Below, piece after piece: positions 1 through 12,900 of a stretch of DNA of 64,000 bases. The stretch's first letter is position 1. Every line of letters begins with the position of its first letter. The notes below the pieces were generated by a model. It saw nothing but the letters and a program-made list of their open reading frames with translations. It searched no databases and was not told where the DNA came from. The stretch covers positions 248,001-312,000 of the forward strand of contig CALYLX010000054.1 of NCBI GenBank assembly GCA_944990035.1, in the 5' to 3' direction. A program made the translations under genes and the position numbers. The stretch comes from Clitopilus passeckerianus (Eukaryota > Basidiomycota > Agaricomycetes > Agaricales > Entolomataceae).

Positions 1-2923
1 CTATAGTTCATTTCTGCTAGCGAGACTGCCAGAGAAGGACGTACGACCAGACGGTGGCAACCTGAAACCCTCATTAGGAAGGCCAAGAAAGTGCGCAAGT
101 TGCTTACCTCCGTGCCAAACGTTAACAGGTGATCATATACCAAGAGCATCTGAGATGGATGTCAGCTTCCTCAGCATTCTCTATCCCTTTCCTAAAATTC
201 ACACACCAGGAAAGCCACTTGTTCCCCATAATTCAGTGTCCACCGACCATTTGTAGAGCAGAGGGACGCACAAACTTACCATTAGTATACCCAACTGCCT
301 TCCCTTGAACCAGAATCCCCAAAAAGTCCGGAGAAAACGGAAAAGAAGGCAGACCAGCTGGAGGAGCTGATGCTGCAGAGACCATGGGGGTTATCGGTGA
401 CCAGGGACGGCAAGGGAGCCTCCTCCGTCTCGTCAGCCCCGCTCTGGTTTATATATACTACTGCGAGATGAGCATCAGCCCAGAGTATGGGGTTATAATT
501 TAAGCGCTTTATGTCCCAAAGGTCTGGGCGATTCCAATGGGAGGAGCAAGCTGGAGTGAGGTTTGCTTAGATATCCGAGAAACCATGGGGTATGAATAGA
601 TTCTTGTTCAAATTTGAACGCAGAATAAAACGACTCGTTTGAGGAGGCCGCAACCAGTAGGTTGGTGTGAGGCCAACAGGAAAGGGTAGCAGTCGATGCG
701 AATCTACCGGATTCAATTCTGCGTTGCATCATGCCGAAAGCGAAAGGAAGCCTGTTTTAGTAGTAAACGAGGTGAGGCCGCCCATTCGTAGGACTTCCTC
801 GTCACACCTCTGATGGTACCTCTGGGTGGTAAGAAGGCCGATCCTTTGAAGAGACTTGCACAAGAGCCAAGGCGACGAAGAGGGTAGTCAACGCTGAAGG
901 AAACCATGTGGATCCAGCGCTCATTTTCTGTGGCGATACGCATCTGGTAGTGCCCAGTATTTCCCTCAGGTCCGTCATGACCGTCATGAAAAGAGGCCAT
1001 GGGGGAGAATGGAGGTTGCGTCTCAATAGGCGGTATCCGGCTAACCATTTGCTAAAATTGGGTTGAGACGGCTACTCTGACGGGCCGTCTGATCCTTTTC
1101 CAGCGCGGATCAACGGTTCCGGCCCGTGACGATCATACATCGATCATGACCTTGATCAAGAGGCACTACACTGAGTCGGTACCGACTTCGTTCCTCCTTC
1201 AAGTTCCAGCTGGAACTCGAGTATTTAGCAACCAGAACGTATCTGATGTTTCGCCACCAACAAGATTGTCGGATTCTTCTCGCTCATAGGGGTGATCAAG
1301 CACTTTTACTTCCCAACAATCTGTCAGATCGGCAACGATAGGGTTGGGGAGGGGACCCAGTTTGCTCGAAGCCTCGAAACGGAAGGCTCGGTGGAATGAA
1401 GCACCATAATGAAATCCTGAGGCATTGATCTTGGCGTTTGATGTGCTGCATAGCTGAAGACCCTCACCAGCGTACGGAGGTACCGTTTTAATCGAGTTCG
1501 AGAAATCCTAGAGGTACTGTACGTTATCTCCTCTCCTGACCTCACTGCTGAGCATGAGATCTAAACGTATCAACCGACAAAGAGTATATATCATTTGCAG
1601 TAATGAGCAAGACAGCCCATGGACAGCGATGAGCGCAAATTAATAAATGCCTTTGCCATACAGGAGCTGGATGGACGAATGAAGACGTCCGCATCAGTAC
1701 ATACCAATGGTGATCTCGGTGTCCTCGGGTACGGTAGCTACCTCTTCTCCTCTAGGAAAGTGCCTCAAGTCTGTTCTGGACTTGCGGAGGCAGAGAGCCT
1801 TTAAACTTTTTCAAATTATGATGCTATATGGATTGGTTTGCCCAGGCTGACTGAGTCACGATGAAGCCACAGACAGCGGGCGGCATCCCAGTAAGTATTA
1901 CAGGGCGTCTACTTACTCACGTACAACATTTCTGATGCTTACTTTCGGCCTGGTAGTGTAACGGTTATCTCACTCAACAATCGACCTAAGGTGGGGACGG
2001 CTCGTCATGAGTTGGTTCGCCTCCCCTTGCCGACAAGCAAGAGCTGGCAGACCACAACTCCCGCATGGCAACGTGTTGGAAGGCGCAGCGATGGCTGCAT
2101 CGTGCAGTCTATCAATCTGCAACGATATGTTGGGCGACCTCGTTCGACTCAGGGACTGGGCCATTCTTTTTGATCTCACAAGTCTTTATCAGTTGTGCAC
2201 CAAATACTACCATTACCGACGTCGAACGTTACTTTGACGCGGGCGTCGGTGGAAATACCAGTCACCATGCTCTTCCACGCTTTATCTGGATGTGAATTAA
2301 TTTATAGACCACTCAACCCTTGTGCCTGGTTATTATCTCTCGCACGGAGGGAGTAGTGGATTTGCAAGTTCTGAACGGCCAGATCGTTTGAATAGCGGCA
2401 TCTTGGGACGCAGACTTTTGTGGCGTGCATAGGATAGCCTATGTATATTCAGAACCTTCAGCACTGACTAGAGATAGCTCAAGTCAGTGACGATGACCAC
2501 GTCCGAGTCAGCGCGCCATGGCCGACCTTCGCGCACTGATCTGCCCATGGCCCAGAGGATGCTGTGCTGAACAACGAACGAGAGGAAGCCGGGGATCTCA
2601 AAAATCTCAGGAATGCATAGTGTATTCTCTAGACCATTCCTGCGCTTTCGGCATGATTGACAACTTGGGCGATGCGATTATTGTCCGACTGAATTGTCGC
2701 GGAACAACATGTGAGGATGATAAATCAGCCCTTCAGGTTAGGTAAGCGGAGTTTGAAATGAGGCCCGCAGCGCCACGCCTTGCCTGTCTGGGCAAGGTTA
2801 CCGCATTTCTCCAGCTCTTATACATACGACCACCAGCCTGTGAGTCCATCCAACCGACTTTTAGCCCAACTATACTCACAGACACTCCTTTGCAGAATCA
2901 GAAACTAAAAGTCTTCAATTCAC
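1..2923. other. No recognised gene
   Basis: I see no open frame here that keeps a recognisable family or a convincing exon chain on either strand. Short open frames on the minus strand around 493-1048 have no family resemblance that I know. A weak tRNA-like A-box/B-box pair lies near 1953-2030 and is treated under rejected items. Confidence 0.5.
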
Positions 2924-3816
2924 ATGCGTTTATCACTCATTCCTGCTCTCATAGCTGGTGCCACTCTCGGTAAGCGGCTATCTCATTTTGTTGATTCAGT
3001 TGACCCCTTTACTGACGACCTCTCTTTTTCGTTTTCAACAGTCGCTGCCAGTCCTATTCGTGTCGAGGTGATTTCCGTCGGCGAGCCCAGCAATATAATC
3101 CCAGTTCGTTTCGGATTCGGAGCTCACCCAGCAAACAATGAGCACATCGCTACGATGATCAAGACTGGCGGTCCTATGGGAGGGCGCAGGCCTTGTGGAG
3201 GAAATGGCAGGTCCCGCTTCCGCCAGAAGGCCATTGAGCTATCCAACAGCTTCAGGAAGGCACTTGGATTACCCATCATTGAAATCAATGCTCAGCACAA
3301 GAAAGTCGAGGAGCAGGAAATCCACATCTTACCCTTCATTGGTACTCCCCCCACCTTCGTACCGGTGGAGCCCAATCACGAAAGCACCAACCTTCCCCAC
3401 CCCCGCCCACACCATCACCATCCCCACAACCACCATGGCAGCTTCAAGGAGAGGCTCGCCAAGGCTCCTTTCATGGATCGTCTCGTCATCTCTTTGGACA
3501 CTCTTGGAACCTGGGAGGGAAGAGCCGTTGCCTTCGTCCTCGGTACGTAAAAAGCTATCACAATTGTCGGCAACGAAGCTGACATACTTTTACAGGTTGC
3601 GGTTTGGGTGTTCTTCTCCGCATGTTCTGGGTTCTGGCCGTCGTCGCCTACCGCACTGTCAAGGGATCTGGTCGCCAGGAAGATCACTACGTTCTTTTCG
3701 TTGAGGAGCTTGTCGAAGAAGAACCCGCTCCCTTCACTCCCGCTCCTCCCACCTACACTGTCGGCGATCACAAGGAGAATCTCGAGAAAGCTGTTGCGGC
3801 TCCCGCTGGTAACTAG
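2924..3816 (+). CDS. Secreted or single-pass membrane protein, fungal, unknown function
   Basis: Three exons (2924-2969, 3042-3542, 3596-3816) join in phase to 255 residues. Seen: the start MRLSLIPALIAGATL is a signal peptide, and the first intron (72 nt) falls right after its hydrophobic core. A central His/Pro-rich stretch (around residues 130-150, PRPHHHHPHNHH) follows. A hydrophobic segment built across the second intron (AVAFVLGCGFGVLLRMFWV, roughly residues 178-200) should span a membrane. The tail after it is acidic and proline-rich (VEELVEEEPAPF). Introns are GT-AG with polypyrimidine tracts before the acceptors. This fits a type I membrane protein with a short cytosolic tail, a layout I recall from unnamed basidiomycete proteins. 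The His cluster might bind metal, but that is a guess. No enzyme motif is visible. Confidence 0.75.
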
Positions 3817-4776
3817 AAGTAGTTCAGCTACCTGCAGGAGGCGTTCTATGGACTCTTCTTTGGATATGTTCATAACTTTGTCTCACCTACTTCTTTCCTT
3901 GACTGATTTTTCTCCGTCTGCATTGAGTATCTCGTTGATTGATGTGTATAGATATTGTCCTGATTCAATATCACTTATTTGTGCTGTTATTCCCTATGCC
4001 TGAGCAAACGCTAGCGCCGTTTTGGTGCTGGAAATGGCACGAACCTCGGCGTTATGACTGCTGTTGTGTCTTTTTGCTTCCGTCTTTCCTGCAGCAAGAA
4101 ATGTACCTGGCATCAGTCAGCAGAGCTGACAGGATTTTCGCCCAGAGCTTGTTGGTGGCGTGTTCTCGCCTGTTCTTGCTTGCGATGACCACAGTATGAT
4201 CTTGATATTGACTTCGAATATGCATCACGACCAATGGTTTCGGTTCTGATAATCTGATGCTAATATGGCCTGGAGAACGCTCAGCCCTTGGCTCCCTCAT
4301 CCATCTCTAAAGCTGTGCCTCTAGACCATGCTCCCAGTGTCTGCTTGCGCGCCCAACCAACTCCGAGCTATGACGAGGTAAATCATCGAATCATCATCAG
4401 ATACGGCGCCCTTCTGCACCAATCAAGGCGATATCTGTATTCCTGTGGTACATCGCCCTTCGGTTCTGAGGCAATATGGCATCATGCCAATCCGAAGTTC
4501 TCGAGCTTATAACCTTGAATACGAGTTCTCATTGGATGGCATTCTGAGAGATAAGATGGTAATGATCTTGATGGTTGGGAGAACTTTGACGAATACAGTG
4601 ATTCGATGATATTGTTGGTTCTGGCTGTACAGAAAATGCGCTCAGGTTGTGTATATATGAGTGTTGAGGAGTCTACGATGAGAGACGTCAAAACTCTTCT
4701 GCTCGAGCTTGTTACTCAATCTTTTCGATCTCTATTCTCTCCGAATCGTTCTGCACCTCTTTTATTTCTACTCTTG

Positions 4777-6288
4777 ATGTCCTCAGAAACTCAGGCGCCT
4801 CCTGATGACGTGACTCTCCTGGGTATATTAGGAAAAGCTATGGAAGGAGGAATTGCTCAAGTCATCGTGTCCGCTGCTTTTTACGGTGCAGATCCCTCGA
4901 GAATCCCGCTTATCGGCGTCTGTACTCACGAATGAATATTTGCAGGTGTTTTCCTACTGTTATTCTCCGTCTCAATCGTGACATTCATGTACGTATTCCC
5001 TCCGTTCATAGCGGTATCATGCATCTGATCATTTGAATAGCTTACGAAAAACGCGGACCCCAGCATCATACGTCACTCTCGGGACCACTATCCTCACATT
5101 CTTGCTCGCCACTCTGGATCTAGCTGCGCGCATCTCCAGCGTCTATTTTGTCACCTCAAACAAGTTACGCAATGAGTCCAAGGAGCTTCCGCTCACGGAC
5201 AAAGTGTCGATCGCGAACGAGAAACTGATATTACCCAATATTGTCGCTGAATGGACTACGTCCACCGCTGTACGTTGCTTCTACCTCTTTTTTCTGACTG
5301 TTAGCTGAGGTTGGAATCGTGATAAATAGATGATGATATCCGATCTGGTGGTCATCTGGCGCCTCTGGACTGTTATCCCAGAACAAAGAAAGCGAGCCAC
5401 GATAGTGCCGGTTCTCTTCTACATTTTTTCTTCTGGTGAAAATAAAGTCTTTGTGGACGATGAGACTTGACCTGATTTTGACTGTCTACAGGTCTGACAT
5501 TATCCTATCTCTCCAGGATTTCGAGTCCGAAGGGTATACAGTCAGTGTTCTTTGGCGGAGCACCATATGTCCTCTTCGCACTCTCTATCACCTTTTCGCT
5601 TGCCACAAACGTTGTCACGACGAGTATATTTGGGTTCAAGCTATGGTGAGAGATGGTTTCCGGTCTTTTCACTGGCAATGCCCTCAATGCTGTATGACAG
5701 GCGCTTCCGAAGCTTCTTGTTGCAAAATGGTATTTCGGCCAATATGGATGTGTCTGGAACTCGGAAACGACTTGAGAACATTCTGCTTCTACTCATTGAG
5801 TCTGGGTTGTTCTATTGCATTCTTCAGGTAGGCGCTTTCAGTGATATCTATGGCTTCCGGGGTTATTTACGAGTCGGGGCTTGTTCCAGATTATATACCT
5901 AGCCTTGGGTTTTGTCCAGTGGACCAGCGCGTCCGGAAGGCTCGGGCAGAAGATCTACGATGTCACTTACTTCTCACTATCTGTAAGTCATCGGGCACGT
6001 ACTGGGTATTAACCAAACTCATGGGGATCACCATTCTATCAGGCGATCTATCCCACTCTCGTGGTTGTTCTGGTCAACACCCAACGTTCTCTTGCCGATA
6101 GCCTCAAGCGCAGTCGGCTTGAAGATAACGAAGTACGAGATGCTACTTTCAACCACATATCTTTTGCGGCGGCGGCGTCAGTTGACTCAGAGTCACGGTC
6201 AAATAGCCCAGTGCCACTATTATCACCAAAAGCATCCATGACGCAGATCAGAGGCGTGACAAATCACACACATAGTGCTCCTTATTGA
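4777..6288 (+). CDS. Seven-transmembrane protein, agaricomycete family of unknown function
   Basis: Eight exons (4777-4885, 4946-4988, 5041-5269, 5330-5435, 5492-5645, 5701-5827, 5890-5982, 6043-6288) join without a frame break to 368 residues. Seen: repeated hydrophobic segments, including GVFLLLFSVSIVTFM, VTLGTTILTFLLATLDLA, MMISDLVVIWRLW, FALSITFSLATNVVT, NILLLLIESGLFYCILQ and IIYLALGFVQW. The tail after the last helix is Ser-rich and polar, and probably cytosolic. Order and spacing fit the lineage-expanded seven-helix proteins common in mushroom genomes, which have no established function; a receptor-like role is only inferred. An in-frame ATG at 4606 would add a non-conserved leader, so the ATG at 4777 is preferred. 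A decayed copy of the last exon lies about 420 nt downstream. Confidence 0.8.
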
Positions 6289-6496
6289 CAGTTGCGAACT
6301 GCACCCTAAAATAACAGGCTGGGAATACATAGAATTGTATGTTCCCCGTCTATCCACATATATGTTAGGTTTTTCAAGTACGGTAGAATACTACTATTGT
6401 GAGCGACCCAAAACAACAGGAGACTAGTCTCTTCGACTTATATTACATTCAACGTTTCAGTCATTCAAACCAAAAAAGCTTCAAGATTAGACGCGA

Positions 6497-6594
6497 TCCT
6501 TCAAACTAGAATCGAACCAGTGAACTGCAGAATCCCACGATGACGCATAATGACACACGGGATTCCATGCTCTTGCCGCTAAGCTATTGAAGGA
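6497..6594 (-). repeat. tRNA-like element, family T, isolated copy
   Basis: Read on the minus strand it starts TCCTTCAATAGCTTAGCGG and ends CTGGTTCGATTCTAGTTTGAAGGA, so the ends pair as a 7-bp acceptor stem (TCCTTCA/TGAAGGA). A D-arm/A-box-like start and a T-arm/B-box (GGTTCGATTC) are present. The middle is long, like an anticodon arm with an intron. It belongs to the same family as the array at 15.4-18.9 kb. Confidence 0.6.
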
Positions 6595-6706
6595 TACTCT
6601 CGAGTACCGTGCATTGGTGATGAAATGGAGTATGGGTCGGGAGCCAGAGGTGGTCCCGCGTTCGAATATCACCTAACTCGATGGTCGAATCCACTCGAAT
6701 CTCATC

Positions 6707-6910
6707 ATGTGGAATCGAACCACTAAACTTGGCATCCTCAAGGCGAGCATGCGCATGGTGCTACTCTCACTAGCCTTTTCCTTTGCCCCGGCGGCCTCCG
6801 TTAGGTCGGAGTCGTGGCTGAGGAGTCCAACGGCACCTTTAATATTAGCGACAGCCATGCTGCAGATTCGAGGTGTGCTCACTCACACACAGAGTTTATT
6901 GACACTGTCT
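6707..6910 (+). pseudogene. Decayed copy of the last exon of the 7TM gene
   Basis: The frame beginning at 6707 contains SFAPAASVRSESW...SPTAPL...LQIRGVLTHT, which lines up without gaps with the tail of the 7TM protein ending at 6288 (SFAAAASVDSESR...SPVPLL...TQIRGVTNHT). No upstream exons for it are visible between 6289 and 6700. It is therefore a 3'-end duplication relic rather than a gene. A minus-strand tRNA-like element lies between parent and relic. Confidence 0.7.
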
Positions 6911-7719
6911 GAACTTTGACTTTGCATTCCAAAAGACCATGCGACTGTCTGCTCTTGATCGGTCTACGCACATTCCCTTCTACTCGTGCGTTTTCATATA
7001 CGGCAAGATCCTGGCGTGCTCACGTTGTCCCAACCACGAGCTATATGCTGATAGAGGGGACTCTTCGGGCTTCTCGGCGCATCTTCTGACTGGTGATCAG
7101 CGTTACGACATACACCGCAGTGGGATCGCAACATTGGAAAAGCAGGTGATCCGGGGTAAGGCAGAATGACCTTGGGCGTCTCGAGCTGGCATCATGATAA
7201 TTCTGAAGATTCACGCTCGAGTCTGATGCTAATCTTTGGGTTAGCAAGGGTTCAGTAACATATTTTAGCTAGTGATGACCATGGATGCCATGTGTGAGCT
7301 CATCTCGTGGACAAAAAAATTGAACGGACTTGACAGCCCCAGTTCCTTAGTCTTCTCGACCACACAATGCATTCAGCGAACCGACCCACTAAAACATCGA
7401 GACCCATACAAGCACAGGGGTAATTAGGCGTTCAAACCTTTGAGAAGCCCGGGCCGGTGCAAAGTGACGGTCGATCACAAAGGCCCAGGTTGAGTGAAAT
7501 GATTGGGACACGCATGCAATTCTTCATCCCTTCCTCCATCTTCCATTGGCCATGTTGCCCTAAGATGGATCTCGAAATCCCGCCAATACGACACGCATAT
7601 GATCACATGTTACAACCTATTCCTTTACATCTTACCTAGAGCACAGAAGGAGAAAGTCTTCGTATGGTCGAAGAAGAACTTGGGACCGAGGACAGTCGAG
7701 GTTGAAGGGTCGAAAAGCC
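6911..7719. other. No recognised gene
   Basis: This stretch between the 7TM relic and the glucanase promoter shows no supported exon on either strand. It probably contains the upstream region of the GH71 gene. Confidence 0.5.
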
Positions 7720-7726
7720 TATATAA
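7720..7726 (+). promoter_or_regulatory. TATA box of the GH71 gene
   Basis: TATATAA lies 36-42 nt before the chosen ATG at 7762, a short but plausible distance for a fungal promoter. It also argues against the in-frame ATG at 7702, which lies upstream of it. Confidence 0.45.
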
Positions 7727-7761
7727 TTCGCTTCCCAGAAAGTTGGCCTTTCATTGCCGCC

Positions 7762-9807
7762 ATGTGGTCGAACATGCTCCTGCCGCTGCTTTCTCTGCTT
7801 CTACTTCTTCCGAATACGCTGTGCCATACCGTCCCGAGGTCAGATGGCATACAGGTTCTCGAGGAGAGAGCTGGCCAAAAGTATATCTTCATGCACCATG
7901 TAAGTGCTCGTTAAGCCAAATGTTCGTGCATGGTGGCCTAATGAACTTGACAGATCGTCGGAAGTAAGCACCGTTAAGCAAGTTTGAATTCACTGATTCG
8001 ACTCATTTTACTTCAGACACGTAAGTTTGACCAGTCTTTTGATATATCGAGATCTTTGCCAATACTCAGGACCTCGAAGCTATCCGTACACACAGAATGA
8101 CTGGGCAGACGACATTCGTCAGATTCAAGCCAGGGGCGTGTAAGCAACCTTCTTCCTCACCGGGCATCATCGTTGAACAGGATCCAATAGCGACGCTATT
8201 GCATTGAATCTAGGCCCTGATGACTGGCAACGCAACCAGGTTGCTTCTGCCTATGCGGCGGCACAGTCAATTGGGGCTACTGTTAAACTTTTCCTCTCTT
8301 TTGACTTTACTGCTTTTCCAAGCTGCAATGTGACGGATTTCGTCAGCAGAGTGAACCAGTTTGGGAACCATCCCAACCAGTTCAAATACAACGGGAAGAC
8401 GTTTATCTCAAGCTTCTCCGGGGACTGTCTGGGCAATGGAGGCTGGCAGAGCCTGAAGGACCAGACAAATGGCTACCTTATGCCAACCATCTTTGGAATC
8501 GAAGGCCAGTTCAATAACTGGCCCAGTCTCGACTCCTGGTTCTGGTGAGTATTTGCGATGTCCCCCGCCATGACAGGGTCCTAATATTCGCACGAATTCT
8601 AGTTGGGGATGTGCTTGGCCCAAAGGCAATGCCAACAAGACTGTAAGTAATTGCACGTGGCTCCTTATACCCCGGTGCTGAACGAACTCCAAACCAGTTG
8701 GATGATGATAATTACTGCAAGTTCCGAAATTAGCCGAACCTTCACTCGCAATTCATGAACTACACAGATCGCAACCAGCTGGGATCTCGCTTTGCAACTA
8801 CAGTTAGCCCTTGGTTCTAGTACGTTAATCGGTTGCGTTATCACGAATATAGAAGCTAGTAGGCCTATAGTACGCACTACAGCTACAAGAACTGGTATTA
8901 CCGAGGAGACGATTTCTTGTTCTCAACCCGTTGGGAGCAGTTGATGAGCATCCGGGACTCCCTCACCTTCGTCGAAATAGTCTCCTGGTAGGTGACCGAG
9001 CCGCTGCGAAGACCACTTACTTACACTGGGTTCGTAGGAATGATTACGGAGAATCTCACTAGTGGGTCGCCCAGATTTTCTAGCAGCCCCAAGACTGAGT
9101 CGTCTTCCAGCATGGGGCCAATCAAAGGTGCTCAACCTGCAGGAACGAACTGGGCGAACGGTTTCCCCCACACCGCCTTCTACGATCTGGCTCAGTACTA
9201 CATCAAGGCCTTTCACACTGGCTCCTATCCTGCCGTCACTGTGAGTTGTATCGCATGTATTGCTCGCGCCCTAAGCGAATGCCTTCTGTAGGAGGACGTC
9301 ATCTACTATTGGGCGCGTCCTCACCCTGCTCAGGCTCGCGCCTCTTCAGATTCATTGGGCCCTCCAGATGGCTACACCAACACTGCCGTGAGTCACATAC
9401 CATGCGTTCGACGTTCTTCTCTGATGATATCTCCTTAGGACACCCTTTGGGCTATTGTCTTGTCGACTTCAAGCAGCAGTGTCACTCTTACCTGCGGTAG
9501 CTCCACCAGGACGTTCAACCTTGGTACAGGCTTGTCCAAGCTGCAAATTCCTCTGGCTCCCGGAAAGATCACTGTCAGTTTGACGCGCAATGGACAGAAG
9601 ATCATCAACCAGTCCCCCGGAGACTACAACTTCATCACGAACCCGAGCACTTGTAAGTTTCAATGTTTCTTCCCTGGTCGGCCATTTTACTCACTGTTCT
9701 CCATCCCTCAGACAATTACAATGCCTACGTTGGAGCAGCTCGTAAGTCGGCCTCGTATCTTCTTTCAAATATGGGCTGACGGTCACATTGATCTTACAGG
9801 CAAATAA
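7762..9807 (+). CDS. Secreted glucan endo-1,3-alpha-glucosidase (mutanase), GH71
   Basis: Expected to hydrolyse alpha-1,3-glucan of fungal cell walls outside the cell. Fourteen exons (7762-7899, 7954-7963, 8070-8139, 8191-8544, 8603-8642, 8698-8716, 8768-8819, 8871-8987, 9038-9061, 9111-9240, 9292-9387, 9439-9652, 9712-9741, 9800-9807) give about 433 residues in one frame. Seen: a Leu-rich signal peptide (LLPLLSLLLLLPNTLC), then family hallmarks in order: DAIALNLGPDDWQ, LFLSFDFTAF, NHPNQFKYNGK, WGCAWPKGNANKT, THYSYKNWYYRGDD, WNDYGESHYMGP, NWANGFPHTAFYD and YYWARPHPAQ. The C-terminal beta region follows; no separate carbohydrate-binding module is visible. The intron after 8716 appears to use GCAAGT as donor. 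Around 7964-8069 the splicing is uncertain: a possible 4-nt microexon at 8017-8020 would break the frame, so it is skipped here. Confidence 0.88.
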
Positions 9808-9953
9808 ACCAAGCACACCACAGAAGGCATGGACATTTCTGTTATATATTTGGTCAATAGGTTTAAGGACTAGCGATACATATGGTTTGAATACGGATGT
9901 AAATGAGGTGTGAAGTGTCATAAATACATGAATGGGACGGAATTTTATTTGTA

Positions 9954-12900
9954 TCAATGTGAATTGCGAATGGTGTGTGTTCTAGAGTAATCCCTGATGA
10001 CCGTGCCGTACACAGCAGGCAAGGCTGCAGTCTGAGCCGCAATATGCCGTAGTATGGTCTCCAGGCTTTCCAACCTTTGGTCCATTTTCGTTTCCATCTG
10101 CGTCAGGCGTTCCTCCATCTTCGCCTCCATCGCATTCAGGCGCTCCGTTACTCGAGATTCTATCATCTCAAAGTTGTTCGCAACGTTGATCTCCATAAGA
10201 TGAAGGCGTTGCTCAAGAGCCATTAGCCTGTCCTCCGTGGAAACCACTTCTCCATCTACAGAAGTGTCGCAGATGCGAACCAAGGGGTGCGAGGTGAGAT
10301 GGGCGTCGAGGCGACTGGGGTTCCTTTTGGTGTTACATTCACGACACACGACCGTGTCCCGGGCTACGGGAAAACGTTAAGATATATATTCAAGGCCGAT
10401 TCAAACGTGGATACTTACTGCATACGACACAAGCCCAGCATGATGGGAAGGTTGCAACCCCACAGCATGCGCACAATAGGCGGTCGCCAGAAGATGACTG
10501 CTCGTCAGAACGAAGCGTCGAGGGCTTTTCCTGCGTCCTGAAACGGTTCTTGATGCGCTCCGATGTATTCCTGGCAGACTCGACTATCCGGACGAGGTCG
10601 AAGTCATGCAGAGTTTGCTCGACCTGGATAACGGAGTGCGTGACTTGATGGGTGAATGCTCGCTTGATCGGAGCCTTGTCTATGCACGTCTCGCAGAGGT
10701 CAATGTTGTCGGCATGGTCTTCTGACATGCACTGAATGCACAACATTCGACGCTTGGTAATTTGCCGTTCGCACCAGTCGCAACCCCAGGATCTGAACAC
10801 GAAGTATGGTCAGCGCAGCATCCACAAAAAGATCCAAGGGAAACATACGGATGCCACGGTAACTTTTGAATCTCAAACTCTGCCAAAGCCTGATAGAACC
10901 GAGCCTCCGACGGGTTAAGCTCCTGCCTCAGATACTCCAGCTCAGCCTTCTCCATCGGACTCAACGGAGTCTGTGGAGTAAGACCCTGCTGGACGATGAG
11001 CGTTCTCGTCGTAAGCTCTACGTATCGTTTCCTCTCCGTAAATCTAGTCTCGAAGAACCGTCGAGACCAGAGCTTCTCCTGTGCCTGGTGCAGCGCAGCC
11101 AAGCAAGCAAAACCCCACCGAGAGCGTGCGGGGTCTTCTGCGAACTGGACAGGGGTATAACGGTAGCGCAGAAGGGTCGGTTCTGTGCACCGAAGCTCGA
11201 ACGTGTCGGCGATCGAATCCCGGCTGGAGGAGCCATCCTTCTGCATCGCAGTCCAAAATGCGGTGAGCACGCCAGATGCCACATTCAAGGAGCCGGAAAA
11301 CTGTCTTGACGTCCCGTCTTTATCATTGACCACGAGGAATGTGATCTCCAGCGTCCCATCTCCTCCGGTTGAGATATTCCCAGAAAACTCAAACGCCTCC
11401 GCGAAATCCTCCCCCTTCCCAATACACCTCCTCGCATTCGACGAAACTCGGATCGAGAGCCGTAGCATGCACGATACATGCTCATCTCCCCAGTCACGGA
11501 TGTAGTGGCCAGTCCATGTACCCTGAAGTGGCGACTGTGTAATGAGGCGTTGTGGTTCGAATTCGAAGTAGTCCGTGACGGAGTAGCCATCCTGGATGCC
11601 GTACTTCAAGATGTCGTGCGAGACTTCTGAAGCTTCTGCGATTACGTCCTCTTTCGCTAGGTCGAGTCGGCGCTTGCTGCTGGAGTCGCCTTCGACGTCG
11701 ACCCAGGAGGCGAAGGAGTTTTCGACTGGGCATCGTTTGATGTCGCCGTATGAGAGTTGGAACTGAATGTATAGGTGAGTGAGGAAACAGGCAGCATGGG
11801 GTGGTGGGAGAACAGACCATGCCGAATGCGAAGTTCCCGAGACGGGCTTGGACGTCCAGGTGAGTCTGCTTGAAGATAGCTAGGATTTACTCAGCCAAAG
11901 GTCCTTAGAAGATTAAATCCAGACGGCCTACCTTCTAGGTTTTGCATCCTCTGCTCGATGGCCAAAAGAATCGACACCAATGACTCCGTCAGGGTTGCAA
12001 ACTCATCCGTATGCACCACGTGTTTGCAGGCAAGAGTTATCACCCTCAGGTGTCGTTTCAGAAGCAAGAACAACAGGGGCATCACATACTGTAAGGGAAC
12101 GTCAGCCCTTGATAAGAAAGAAACGAAGGAAAGAAACTCACTCTCTCAATCCTCCCTGCTCCGGTCATCAACGCAACCGTGGCAGGCGTGTCCAACTCAT
12201 ACCCAACCTCCCTCAACCCCTCCTCAAGCCTCTCCTCCTCCATCCTCTCATACCCCACCGTCGCCTTCAACAAATCCGTATCTCCCTCAATCTTTCCCCC
12301 CGCACTCCTCGTGCTCCTCAGCAACAACTCAATCCTCCAAAACGATGAATGGAAAAGATACTCGTCCACCGCTCGTCTGTTGGAAGGGAGGACGTGCGCG
12401 AGGGTCCGGAACATCGTCTGGACGAGCTTGTAGATTTTGGATTTGTACCGGGACATGCTGACTTGCCAACCGACAGCCCAGTACGAGATCCACTTCGGCA
12501 ACCCCCACCCTTCTGGCCTTTCCGCCACGAACGTATTCACCTCCTTCACGCTAACGAACCCCGTCCCATCATCATCTACAGCTTCCAAGATCGGCTGCAC
12601 GTACGCCGCGTTGATGTAGGCCAGAGCCCATTCGTCCTCTTGTTTCTTCTTTTGTAGCCCAGGTGAGGGCAGGGCAAGAATGCTCATTCGTGAGTTTGAA
12701 CTTGAGCCGGGGTTGGGAGTGCCTGGTGTAGGGGTAGGGAGGCCGGAGGAGGAGAGGGAGACAGAGGGGTCAGGCATGCTGAGCTGGTCGGTGTAGTAGT
12801 CGTGTAGCGCGAGTACGAAATGCCTCGCTTTCACACTTCCTTTCCATCCCTGTCGAGAGGCAAAGCCTTAGCCCACATTCTTGCCTGCCCGAATGATGAA

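Noticed and set aside
1953..2030. tRNA-like sequence (TGGTAGTGTAACGGTTATC ... GAGTTGGTTCGCCTCC)
   Set aside because: A- and B-box words are present, but acceptor strands do not pair and no related copy is obvious, so chance is not excluded.
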